Positions 1 through 7,033 of a stretch of DNA of 8,483 bases are shown here, in pieces. Source of the DNA: Candidatus Arcticimaribacter sp. GTDB lineage: Bacteria > Bacteroidota > Bacteroidia > Flavobacteriales > Flavobacteriaceae. Every line of letters begins with the position of its first letter. Position 1 is the stretch's first letter. The stretch is taken from contig WTJB01000052.1 of NCBI GenBank assembly GCA_011526335.1, positions 1 through 8,483 on the forward strand, read 5' to 3'. Under the pieces are notes generated by a model. The model was not told where the DNA came from. It worked only from the letters and a program-made list of their open reading frames with translations, and made no database searches. A program made the translations under genes and the position numbers.

Positions 1-992
1 TTTCTACCCTAGAAGGGTGTGATATTGTGTTAACCGGGTCAGAACGCATGCAAGAAAGACCAATTGGTGTATTGGTAGAAGCCCTACAAGCCCTTGGGGC
101 AGAAATAGATTATGTAAAAACCAAAGGATACCCACCTTTGCATATAAAAGGAAAAAAATTAGCAGGAGGAACGGTTCAGCTTCCAGCAAACATTAGCAGT
201 CAATACATTTCTGCTTTATTGTTGTGTGCGCCAAAACTCTCAAATGGATTATCCTTAGAGCTCATCGGACAAATCACCTCCTTGCCGTATATAAAAATGA
301 CCCTCGCTCTTCTAGACCGTGTAGGAATTCCTTCAACCTTTGAAGGGCAAAATATTCGTATAGCAGCCAGCCAAGACATAAAAAGTCAAACACAAATAGT
401 AGAATCCGATTGGAGTTCGGCTTCGTATTACTTTAGTTGTTTGGCACTAAGTCAACAGGGAAGGATTGTTTTAAATAGTTATCGACAAGATAGCCTTCAG
501 GGAGATTCTGTCCTTCCCGAAATATACGCTCAATTGGGAGTGGCTACCTCATTTACTTCAGAGGGTATGGTACTCGAAAAGATAAAAGATTTTTCGCTCC
601 CAGAGAAAGTAACGCTCGATTTGATTGAGGCCCCAGACATTGCACAGACCATAGCCGTAAGTTGTTACGGACTAGGCGTAGGCTGTACCCTAACCGGCTT
701 ACACACCCTAAAAATTAAAGAAACGGATAGGTTGGTCGCTTTAGAAACCGAACTCAGTAAGCTTGGTGCAAAAATAGAGGTGACGGAGGACAGCCTGCAT
801 TTGCAAGGCGAGACAAACTTTATTGAAAATCAATCCATCGCTACCTATCACGATCATCGTATGGCTATGGCTTTTGCCCCTTTGGCCCAAAAGGTGCCTT
901 TGACAATTTTAGATGCTGGGGTAGTGACAAAATCGTATCCTGATTTTTGGGATGATATGCAAAATATTGGTTTTCAGTTGAATGAAAAATAG
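1..992 (+). CDS. aroA: 3-phosphoshikimate 1-carboxyvinyltransferase (EPSP synthase), 5' partial
   Basis: This enzyme transfers the enolpyruvyl group of PEP to shikimate-3-phosphate, the sixth step of the cytoplasmic shikimate pathway to chorismate. The frame is open from base 3 with no stop, and coding sequence precedes the first possible start (GTG at 27), so the gene is cut by the window edge. About 329 residues are visible and roughly 80 N-terminal residues are missing, judged from the usual length of just over 400. Family signatures appear in order: GSERMQERPIG (36-68), whose Arg binds substrate; NISSQY with the Ser-Ser-Gln shikimate phosphate site (SSQ at 195-203); SDWSSASYYF; APDIAQT with the catalytic-site Asp at 636-638; KETDR with the catalytic Glu (717-731); DHRMAM (from 852); and VVTKSYPDF with the C-terminal Lys. 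All expected active-site residues in the visible part are intact. It ends in TAG, 98 bases before queA. Confidence 0.96.
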   Translation, partial: STLEGCDIVLTGSERMQERPIGVLVEALQALGAEIDYVKTKGYPPLHIKGKKLAGGTVQLPANISSQYISALLLCAPKLSNGLSLELIGQITSLPYIKMTLALLDRVGIPSTFEGQNIRIAASQDIKSQTQIVESDWSSASYYFSCLALSQQGRIVLNSYRQDSLQGDSVLPEIYAQLGVATSFTSEGMVLEKIKDFSLPEKVTLDLIEAPDIAQTIAVSCYGLGVGCTLTGLHTLKIKETDRLVALETELSKLGAKIEVTEDSLHLQGETNFIENQSIATYHDHRMAMAFAPLAQKVPLTILDAGVVTKSYPDFWDDMQNIGFQLNEK

Positions 993-1015
993 TTCTCTAA
1001 AAAGACTTTATTTAC

Positions 1016-1047
1016 TTGACAAGGGCTATCCCCAAATAGTATATTTG
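1016..1047 (+). promoter_or_regulatory. Predicted Bacteroidota-type promoter for queA
   Basis: TTG at 1016-1018 (within TTGAC) and TATATTTG at 1040-1047 are separated by 21 bases. This matches the known Flavobacterium consensus TTG-N17-23-TAnnTTTG at every fixed position. It lies in the 98-base aroA-queA gap and would place transcription start near 1053-1056, leaving a leader of about 35-40 bases before the queA ATG at 1091. The leader is A-rich and has no clear Shine-Dalgarno sequence, as is usual in this phylum. The call rests on the match and its position; no start site has been mapped. Confidence 0.55.
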
Positions 1048-1090
1048 CAGCCAATACTTCAAATAAGCAAAAAATAGCAGTGTATACCGT

Positions 1091-2140
1091 ATGAAATTAT
1101 CTGATTTTAATTTTGAGTTACCGAATGAAAGATTGGCAGAGCATCCCTCTGAAAATCGTGATGAAGCACGTCTGATGGTCCTTAACCGAGCCAACAGAAC
1201 GATTGAACACAAGCAGTTTAAAGACATCATCGACTATTTTGATGAAGGTGATGTAATGGTGCTCAACAATACCAAGGTATTCCCAGCACGTTTATTTGGA
1301 AACAAAGAAAAAACAGGCGCTAGAATTGAGGTTTTCCTCTTGCGTGAACTCAATGAAGAACAACGTCTTTGGGATGTGTTGGTAGATCCTGCTCGTAAAA
1401 TCAGAATAGGGAATAAGCTTTATTTTGGGGACGATGATAGTTTGGTTGCAGAGGTCATTGACAATACCACTTCAAGAGGAAGAACCCTACGTTTCTTATT
1501 TGACGGATCGTATGAAGAATTCCGAAAAAAATTAAAGGAATTAGGGGAAACGCCTTTGCCAAAGTACATCAAACGTGATCCCGTTCCAGAAGATAAAGAG
1601 CGTTACCAAACGATTTATGCCAAGGCAGAAGGTGCTGTAGCAGCCCCAACGGCTGGCTTACACTTTTCTAAGCACCTCTTAAAAAAATTAGAAATTAAAG
1701 GGGTTGACCTTGCCGAATTGACCCTTCATGTTGGACTGGGAACTTTCAATCCAGTTGAAGTAGAAGATTTGTCCAAACACAAAATGGATTCTGAAGAATT
1801 AATCATTGACGACAAAGCGGCGCAAATTGTAAACAACGCCAAAGCCAATAACCGAAAAGTATGTGCTATTGGAACAACGGTTATGCGTGGTTTAGAAAGC
1901 TCTGTTTCTTCAATGAATACGCTAAATACTTATCGAGGGTGGACACATAAGTTTATTTTCCCTCCTTATGATTTCGCTATTGCCGATGCAATGGTAACCA
2001 ACTTTCATACCCCAAAATCTACTCTTTTGATGATGGTTTCTGCCTTTGCTGATCCCGATTTTATTAAAGAGGCGTATGAGGTTGCGATCAAAGAAAAGTA
2101 TAATTTCTACTCTTACGGCGACGCAATGTTAATTCTATAA
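1091..2140 (+). CDS. queA: S-adenosylmethionine:tRNA ribosyltransferase-isomerase QueA
   Basis: QueA transfers and isomerises the ribosyl moiety of S-adenosylmethionine onto preQ1 at the wobble position of GUN-anticodon tRNAs, giving epoxyqueuosine. The 349 residues match the usual length. Signatures are the N-terminal LSDFNFELP...ERLAEHP region (3-18), [14 protein letters not shown] (55-68), the TPLPKYI segment (154-160), [23 protein letters not shown] (171-193), LHVGLGTF (212-219), [18 protein letters not shown] (304-321) and the C-terminal [10 protein letters not shown]. The ATG at 1091 begins the standard MKLSDF N-terminus. It sits downstream of a good Bacteroidota promoter match and 3 bases before rlmN, so the two RNA-modification genes are probably co-transcribed and translationally coupled. 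I see no preQ1 riboswitch in the short leader, which fits a gene for a late step rather than for preQ1 synthesis. Confidence 0.97.
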   Translation: MKLSDFNFELPNERLAEHPSENRDEARLMVLNRANRTIEHKQFKDIIDYFDEGDVMVLNNTKVFPARLFGNKEKTGARIEVFLLRELNEEQRLWDVLVDPARKIRIGNKLYFGDDDSLVAEVIDNTTSRGRTLRFLFDGSYEEFRKKLKELGETPLPKYIKRDPVPEDKERYQTIYAKAEGAVAAPTAGLHFSKHLLKKLEIKGVDLAELTLHVGLGTFNPVEVEDLSKHKMDSEELIIDDKAAQIVNNAKANNRKVCAIGTTVMRGLESSVSSMNTLNTYRGWTHKFIFPPYDFAIADAMVTNFHTPKSTLLMMVSAFADPDFIKEAYEVAIKEKYNFYSYGDAMLIL

Positions 2141-2143
2141 ACC

Positions 2144-3193
2144 ATGCAATCGACTAAAAAAGATATACGTGCCCTATCCTTGGAAGCGTTACAAGAATTT
2201 TTTAGTCAGCGAGGGGAAAAAGCATTTCGGGGAAAGCAAGTCTATCAATGGCTGTGGAACAAGGGTGTCCATGATTTTAATGCCATGACCAATCTTTCTA
2301 AAGCCACCCGTGCTTTTTTAGATGAACATTTTACCATCAATCACATTGCGGTAGATCAACAACAACGCAGTCAGGACGGAACCATAAAAAATGCCATCCA
2401 ACTCTATGATGGCAAGGTAGTAGAATCGGTTCTAATCCCCGTTAAGGACAGGACCACAGCCTGTGTTTCTTCCCAAGTGGGCTGTAGTTTAGATTGCCGG
2501 TTTTGTGCTACGGCAAAGTTGGCCCGTATGCGGAATTTAAATGCGGACGAGATTTTTGATCAGGTGGTTGCGATAGATCAGCAAAGTCGTGTGTATTTTG
2601 GTCGGCCCCTGTCCAATATCGTATATATGGGAATGGGGGAGCCTTTGATGAACTACAATAATGTCTTGGCCTCAATCGAAAAAATTACTTCGACAAAAGG
2701 CCTTGGGATGTCCCCGAAAAGAATAACGCTTTCTACTTCTGGGATTCCAAAGCTCATTCGTAAAATGGCAGAAGATCAGGTGCGATTTAATTTGGCCGTG
2801 TCTTTGCATTCCGCAGTACAAGAAACCCGAGAACAAATTATGCCTTTTTGCACAAAATTTCCGTTGACGGATTTACTCGATGCCCTTCGTTTTTGGTATG
2901 AAAAGACCAAAAGTGTGATTACCTATGAATATGTCGTATGGAAGGGAATCAATGACGATATGGTACATATAAAAGCTCTGGTTGATTTTTGTAAAAAAGT
3001 GCCTTCAAAGGTCAATTTGATCGAATACAACCCCATAGGGGAAGATGATTTTAAGCAAGCCTCTCTAGAGGCAATTGAGCAATATCAAGAATATTTAACC
3101 GCATCTAGAATCCCAAACTCGGTTCGGCGTTCTAGAGGGAAAGACATTGATGCCGCTTGTGGTCAATTGGCCAATAAAGCAAAAGGAGAATGA
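2144..3193 (+). CDS. rlmN: Dual-specificity RNA methyltransferase RlmN (23S rRNA A2503-C2)
   Basis: RlmN is a radical-SAM enzyme that methylates C2 of A2503 in 23S rRNA; family members such as the E. coli enzyme also modify A37 of some tRNAs. The 349-residue protein has an N-terminal accessory helical domain (about 1-100) and then the radical-SAM core. The iron-sulfur motif CxxxCxxC is at Cys114, Cys118 and Cys121. Cys107 in CVSSQVGC corresponds to E. coli Cys118, and Cys339 in DAACGQLA corresponds to Cys355, which carries the methylene group. Both extra cysteines are present, as the Cys-dependent mechanism requires. MGMGEPLMNY (162-171), the SLHSA segment, YEYVVWKGIND and IEYNPIG are also typical. 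No sign points to Cfr, the resistance paralogue. The start lies 3 bases after queA. The last codons contain AAGGAG, and the TGA stop overlaps an ATG (3190) that opens a short mini-ORF. Confidence 0.97.
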   Translation: MQSTKKDIRALSLEALQEFFSQRGEKAFRGKQVYQWLWNKGVHDFNAMTNLSKATRAFLDEHFTINHIAVDQQQRSQDGTIKNAIQLYDGKVVESVLIPVKDRTTACVSSQVGCSLDCRFCATAKLARMRNLNADEIFDQVVAIDQQSRVYFGRPLSNIVYMGMGEPLMNYNNVLASIEKITSTKGLGMSPKRITLSTSGIPKLIRKMAEDQVRFNLAVSLHSAVQETREQIMPFCTKFPLTDLLDALRFWYEKTKSVITYEYVVWKGINDDMVHIKALVDFCKKVPSKVNLIEYNPIGEDDFKQASLEAIEQYQEYLTASRIPNSVRRSRGKDIDAACGQLANKAKGE

Positions 3194-3217
3194 TAATGGA
3201 AGTCGTATATTCGTTTT

Positions 3218-4195
3218 ATGAAGATTGTTGAGCAAATAAAAGCACCGATTTATGATGAGATGGAAAAATTTGAACAGGAATTTTCAAATGCCATGTCATC
3301 TAAGGTGGCCCTCCTGAATAGAATCACTCATTTTATTGTCAACCGAAAAGGGAAGCAAATGCGCCCGATGTTTGTTTTTCTATCGGCAAAAATGTTAGGC
3401 CAAGGAAAGGTGAATGCACGTAGTTTTCGTGGAGCATCCGTCTTAGAACTCATTCATACCGCAACCCTAGTCCACGATGATGTGGTGGACGACAGCAATA
3501 TGCGTCGGGGGTTCTTTTCTATCAATGCCCTTTGGAAAAATAAGATCGCTGTCTTGGTGGGAGATTATCTCCTTTCTAAAGGCTTGCTCTTGTGTATTGA
3601 TCATGACGATTTTGACTTATTAAAAATCATTTCAGGGGCGGTACAAGAAATGAGCGAAGGAGAATTATTGCAAATAGAAAAGGCCAGAAAACTAGACATT
3701 ACTGAAGCGGTATATTTCAACATTATTCGTCAAAAAACGGCAACCCTCTTGGCTGCTTGTTGTGCAATGGGGGCGCAGTCTGTTAACCAAGACCCTGTAG
3801 CGGTAGAAAAAATGCGAAGCTTTGGGGAATTGATTGGGATGGCTTTTCAGATCAAAGACGACTTGTTTGACTATGGCGAGTCGCATATTGGAAAACCCAC
3901 AGGGATTGACATCAAAGAACAAAAAATGACCCTTCCCCTGATTTATACCCTCAATACGGTAAGCAAAAAAGAGAAAGATTGGATCATCCACTCGGTGAAA
4001 AAATTTAATAAAGACAAAAAAAGGGTCAAACAAGTTATCCAAAAAGTGAAGGACGCAGGGGGGCTAGACTATGCAGAACAAAAAATGTTGACCTATAGAG
4101 ATCAGGCCTTGACCTTATTGCATGAGTTTCCTAAAGATGACTACAGAGATGCATTAGAGCTTATGGTGAATTATGTGATTTCTAGAAAACAATAA
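3218..4195 (+). CDS. Long-chain trans-polyprenyl diphosphate synthase (IspB-like)
   Basis: This cytoplasmic prenyl elongase condenses isopentenyl diphosphate units onto an allylic primer. The 325-residue protein has GKQMRP (45-50) for substrate binding, the first Asp-rich motif at Asp87, Asp88 and Asp91 followed by MRRG, a Lys-Thr pair at 173-174, and the second Asp-rich motif DDLFD (214-218). The fifth residue before the first Asp-rich motif is Ala, within HTATLVHDD, as in IspB-type enzymes. Farnesyl and geranylgeranyl synthases usually carry a bulky residue near there that blocks growth of the chain. I therefore infer a long chain, most likely for the menaquinone side chain; flavobacteria mainly make MK-6, so a hexaprenyl product is plausible but cannot be read from the sequence. 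The ATG at 3218 is the only sensible start, since the frame is closed by TAA at 3194. It follows rlmN by 24 bases, probably in the same transcript. Confidence 0.93.
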   Translation: MKIVEQIKAPIYDEMEKFEQEFSNAMSSKVALLNRITHFIVNRKGKQMRPMFVFLSAKMLGQGKVNARSFRGASVLELIHTATLVHDDVVDDSNMRRGFFSINALWKNKIAVLVGDYLLSKGLLLCIDHDDFDLLKIISGAVQEMSEGELLQIEKARKLDITEAVYFNIIRQKTATLLAACCAMGAQSVNQDPVAVEKMRSFGELIGMAFQIKDDLFDYGESHIGKPTGIDIKEQKMTLPLIYTLNTVSKKEKDWIIHSVKKFNKDKKRVKQVIQKVKDAGGLDYAEQKMLTYRDQALTLLHEFPKDDYRDALELMVNYVISRKQ

Positions 4196-4241
4196 GCTAG
4201 CTTTTTCTTAAGTTTATAGAAGAGAACGTAAACCCATTTTT

Positions 4242-6194
4242 TTGATTTCAAAATCTACCATAGATCAAGTATATGAAACCGCTCGCGTAGAGGAGGTTAT
4301 AGGAGATTTCGTTTCATTAAAAAAATCAGGCACCAATTTTAAGGGGCTTAGTCCTTTTTCTCAAGAGCGCACCCCAAGCTTTATGGTCTCTCCAGTAAAG
4401 CAAATTTGGAAAGATTTTAGTAGCGGTAAAGGCGGAAATGTAGTCGCTTTTTTAATGGAGCATGAACATTTTTCTTATCCAGAAGCCATCCGTTATTTGG
4501 CCAAAAAATACAATATAGAGATAGAGGAAACCCAACAAACTGACGAAGAAAAAGCCAAGCGTGATCTTCGCGAAAGCCTATTCTTGGTTTCAGAGTTTGC
4601 CTTACAATATTTTAAAAAAACCCTTTGGGAGGATCAAGAAGGAAAAGCCATAGGCTTTACTTATTTTAAAGAAAGAGGGTTTTCTGATCATACCATTCAG
4701 TCCTTTGATTTGGGTTACTCTCCTAACCAATATGACGCCTTTTCGTCTCATGCCCTTAAGGAAGGCTATACTTTGGAATTTTTGGAAAAAACAGGGCTTA
4801 CCATAGTCAATGAAGACCGTAAAGTAGACCGTTTTCGCGGTCGGGTTATTTTTCCTATCCAAAGCATGTCGGGCCGAATTCTTGGATTTGGCGGAAGAAT
4901 ATTAGGAGAAAATAAAAAGACAGCCAAGTACCTCAATTCACCCGAAAGCGAAATCTATCATAAAAGCAAGGTGCTCTATGGCTTGTATCAATCCAAACAG
5001 AGCATTGCGCAAGCAGATTGCTGCTATCTTGTTGAAGGCTATACAGATGTGATTCAAATGCATCAAAGCGGTATCACCAACGTGGTGTCTTCTTCAGGAA
5101 CTGCACTGACACAAGAGCAGATTCGACTGATACAAAGACTTACACAAAATATAGTGGTCCTTTTTGATGGAGATGCAGCAGGCCTTCGGGCTGCACTTAG
5201 AGGGGTAGACATGATACTGGCCCAGGGGATGAATGTAAAAGTATGTTCTTTTCCTGCCGGAGAAGATCCGGATAGTTTTGCGCGTTCACACACCCAAGCC
5301 GAAATAGAGGAATTCTTGGTCCATCAATCCCAGGATTTTATTCAATTTAAAGCTTCCCTTTTAATGGAGGAAGCCAAAAACGATCCGATTAAAAAGGCCG
5401 AAGTGGTGCAAGATATTGTCCAAAGTATTGCGCTGATTCCCGATGCGATAAAACAAGAAATATACATCAAGAGTTGTGCTGCACAAATGGACGTTTCTCA
5501 AGAAGTCCTTTTTAGCACTTTGGCGCAAAAAATGGTACAGGCAAAAAAAGCAGTAACCCCAAAGCCGTCTCCTTCCCCTTTGCAAAAAGTTTCCAGTGAA
5601 GTAAAGCAACAGCCTGTTGATCAAAGCTTTGAATTTGAAAAACAAATCATCACATTGCTTTTGCTTTATGGCGATAAGGAAGAGCGTTTTGAGGATACGG
5701 TCTTGCATTTTTCAGAAGAAACGGAAGAAATTCACGAGGAAACCACTGAAATAAAAGCTAGGGTTTTTGAAAAGATTTTCTTGGATTTACAACAAGATGA
5801 GGTAGAATTGGCTCATCCAGACTTTAGGTCTTTGTATTATATTTTATTAGAGCAGTTTCAGCAATCTGGGGCGTTAGAGATGGAGTTGCTGTCCCCAAAA
5901 CTCAATACAGAACACAGTTCTTGGGTAAGTACTATTTTAATGGAAGAAGAAAAATACACGCTTCACCAATGGGAGAAAAAAGATATTTATGTCAAAGAAA
6001 AAGGGACTCAAGTCGCCCAGTTGGTCAATGAAACGATCCTGAGTTTACGTAAATTTTTAATCGATAAGAAAATCGATTTCTTGCAAAAAGAGCTTAAGGA
6101 AGAAGAGAGTAACGCACAGTCTATCCTCGAAGACGTGATGAGCTATCACCAACTCAAAAAGGTGGTGTCCAATAAACTAAACCGAGTGCTATAG
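4242..6194 (+). CDS. dnaG: DNA primase DnaG, zinc-ligand-free type, TTG start
   Basis: DnaG makes RNA primers for the replication fork and works with the DnaB helicase. The 650 residues show the N-terminal primase domain, a core with RGRVIFPI (200-207) and KYLNSPE (229-235), the TOPRIM centre VEGYTDV (Glu265, Asp269) and DGDAAG (Asp309, Asp311) with EDPD (341-344), then a helical region, a Pro/Ser/Lys/Gln-rich linker (about 435-462) and a divergent C-terminal domain that probably binds helicase. The N-terminal domain keeps the TPSF and GKGGN landmarks, but all four zinc-ligand positions are changed: Ser37 and Ser40 for Cys/His, Asp58 and Ser61 for Cys/Cys. I recall this as the usual flavobacterial form. 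TTG at 4242 is chosen because ISKSTID follows directly; the frame is closed upstream by TAA at 4209 and holds no ATG or GTG. A weak -7-like TAAGTTTA lies at 4209-4216 without a good -33. The TAG stop is shared with nadE. Confidence 0.96.
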   Translation: MISKSTIDQVYETARVEEVIGDFVSLKKSGTNFKGLSPFSQERTPSFMVSPVKQIWKDFSSGKGGNVVAFLMEHEHFSYPEAIRYLAKKYNIEIEETQQTDEEKAKRDLRESLFLVSEFALQYFKKTLWEDQEGKAIGFTYFKERGFSDHTIQSFDLGYSPNQYDAFSSHALKEGYTLEFLEKTGLTIVNEDRKVDRFRGRVIFPIQSMSGRILGFGGRILGENKKTAKYLNSPESEIYHKSKVLYGLYQSKQSIAQADCCYLVEGYTDVIQMHQSGITNVVSSSGTALTQEQIRLIQRLTQNIVVLFDGDAAGLRAALRGVDMILAQGMNVKVCSFPAGEDPDSFARSHTQAEIEEFLVHQSQDFIQFKASLLMEEAKNDPIKKAEVVQDIVQSIALIPDAIKQEIYIKSCAAQMDVSQEVLFSTLAQKMVQAKKAVTPKPSPSPLQKVSSEVKQQPVDQSFEFEKQIITLLLLYGDKEERFEDTVLHFSEETEEIHEETTEIKARVFEKIFLDLQQDEVELAHPDFRSLYYILLEQFQQSGALEMELLSPKLNTEHSSWVSTILMEEEKYTLHQWEKKDIYVKEKGTQVAQLVNETILSLRKFLIDKKIDFLQKELKEEESNAQSILEDVMSYHQLKKVVSNKLNRVL

Positions 6195-6971
6195 GCCTTC
6201 CGGGATTTCGCATACCGGAATAGGTTCCATTTTGTGTTTGTTTTGTGTATTGAACTTGCGGTAAATTTGCAACGTTCTTTTTTGTTCCTCGGTAAGGTTG
6301 GTTTCCGAAGCATCACTATTCCGCATAGCCCATTCTAGCTGGTCATAACTGGCTCCTATTTGGTCTTCGTCTGTCCGATCATCCCCCCATAAACCATCGG
6401 TTGGTGCGGCGGTTTGTATTTCTTCAATAACATCAAGGTGTTTACCCAAGGCAAAAACTTCAGATTTCATCAGGTCGGCTATCGGGCTAAGATCAACCCC
6501 GCCATCCCCGTATTTGGTGTAGAAGCCCACCCCAAAATCTTCTACTTTATTTCCTGTTCCAGCCACCAAGTACCGGTGCAAGGCCGCAAAATAATATAGG
6601 GTAGTCATGCGTAAACGCGCACGGGTATTGGCCAAGCTTAAAAAGTTCTGTTCTGAGGCTTCGGTTGGGGGCATGGTGTTTTGAAATGATTCAAAAATCG
6701 ATGTTAAAGACAAAGAATGATGCGTAACATTAGGATAGTGTTCTTCTAACCATGCAATGTGTTTTTGTGCTCTATTTACTTGATTTTCTGCTTGATGAAT
6801 CTCCATTTCTAAACAAAGTACCGGCAACCCTGTGCGGGCGCATAGCGTGGAGGTTACAGCAGAGTCGATGCCTCCTGAAACGCCTACAACAAACCCCTTC
6901 ATTCCCGAAGTTTTAGCATATTGACTCAACCAATTTGTGATGTATTCGGTTACTTTTTCTGGACTTTTCAT
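6189..6971 (-). CDS. nadE: NH3-dependent NAD+ synthetase
   Basis: NadE carries out the last step of NAD synthesis, activating nicotinic acid adenine dinucleotide with ATP and amidating it. The 260-residue protein has the ATP-pyrophosphatase loop GVSGGIDSAV (30-39), NTRARLRMTTLYY (115-127), VAGTGNKVEDFG (136-147), KYGDGGVDLSPIADLMKSEV (153-172) and the late GLWGDDRTDEDQIGASYDQLEW segment (193-214). There is no N-terminal nitrilase-type glutaminase domain, so it should use free ammonia, as is usual for the short form. The ATG at 6971 gives a normal N-terminus. It converges on dnaG with a 6-base overlap in which the palindrome CTATAG serves both stops. It is divergent from gldB across 62 bases. 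A possible -7 element, TACTTTTG on the minus strand, lies about 50 bases upstream. Confidence 0.96.
   Translation of the reverse strand: MKSPEKVTEYITNWLSQYAKTSGMKGFVVGVSGGIDSAVTSTLCARTGLPVLCLEMEIHQAENQVNRAQKHIAWLEEHYPNVTHHSLSLTSIFESFQNTMPPTEASEQNFLSLANTRARLRMTTLYYFAALHRYLVAGTGNKVEDFGVGFYTKYGDGGVDLSPIADLMKSEVFALGKHLDVIEEIQTAAPTDGLWGDDRTDEDQIGASYDQLEWAMRNSDASETNLTEEQKRTLQIYRKFNTQNKHKMEPIPVCEIPEGL
6198..6220. repeat. Short inverted repeat just beyond the dnaG stop
   Basis: TTCCGG (6198-6203) and CCGGAA (6215-6220) form a perfect 6-base stem with an 11-base loop, 4 bases past the dnaG stop and inside the last codons of nadE. The two arms encode IPV and IPE, so protein coding may explain them. 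On the + strand the following bases are T-rich but interrupted, not a clean T run; the - strand has no T run. It may act as a weak terminator for dnaG, but that is only a guess. Confidence 0.25.
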
Positions 6972-6992
6972 CTGCGTTCTCTTTTTTGCGTG

Positions 6993-7000
6993 TAACTTTG
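6993..7000 (+). promoter_or_regulatory. Possible -7 element for gldB-gldC
   Basis: TAACTTTG matches the Bacteroidota -7 consensus TAnnTTTG exactly and lies 33 bases before the gldB ATG in the nadE-gldB divergent spacer. No TTG is found at the preferred distance upstream; only T-rich sequence around 6965-6968 is near. The position supports it but the missing -33 element weakens it. Confidence 0.38.
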
Positions 7001-7022
7001 TATAAAATTAGCAAACTTTAAG

Positions 7023-7030
7023 CAAAAGTA
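7023..7030 (-). promoter_or_regulatory. Possible -7 element for nadE
   Basis: Read on the minus strand this is TACTTTTG, an exact TAnnTTTG match 51 bases before the nadE start codon. No TTG (CAA on the + strand) lies 17-23 bases upstream of it. If used, it would put the nadE promoter directly in front of the gldB start codon, so the two promoters would be interleaved. Confidence 0.25.
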
Positions 7031-7033
7031 TTT

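Noticed and set aside
6..18. Perfect hairpin ACCCT-AGA-AGGGT
   Set aside because: It lies within the aroA coding frame, has only a 5-base stem and no associated T run; chance is the simplest explanation.
1048..1090. preQ1 riboswitch ahead of queA
   Set aside because: The leader downstream of the promoter is about 40 bases, A-rich and without a G/C stem or the conserved A-rich tail pairing expected of a preQ1 pseudoknot.
2144..3193. Cfr-type antibiotic resistance methyltransferase
   Set aside because: The sequence follows RlmN throughout, including the CVSSQVGC and DAACGQLA context, and sits in a housekeeping cluster without mobile elements.
3692..4042. 116-codon open frame on the - strand inside the polyprenyl synthase
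   Set aside because: It is fully antisense to a conserved gene, its product is Phe-rich with no family feature, and it is a typical shadow of A-rich codons.
4184..4208. AGAAAA/TTTTCT inverted repeat around the AAGCTAGCTT palindrome as a terminator of the polyprenyl synthase
   Set aside because: The outer stem is A-T only and the inner palindrome leaves almost no loop, so a stable terminator hairpin is unlikely. The outer left arm is also synthase coding sequence.
5361..5708. 115-codon open frame on the - strand inside dnaG
   Set aside because: It is antisense to the well-conserved primase frame, with no recognisable motif and no start context.
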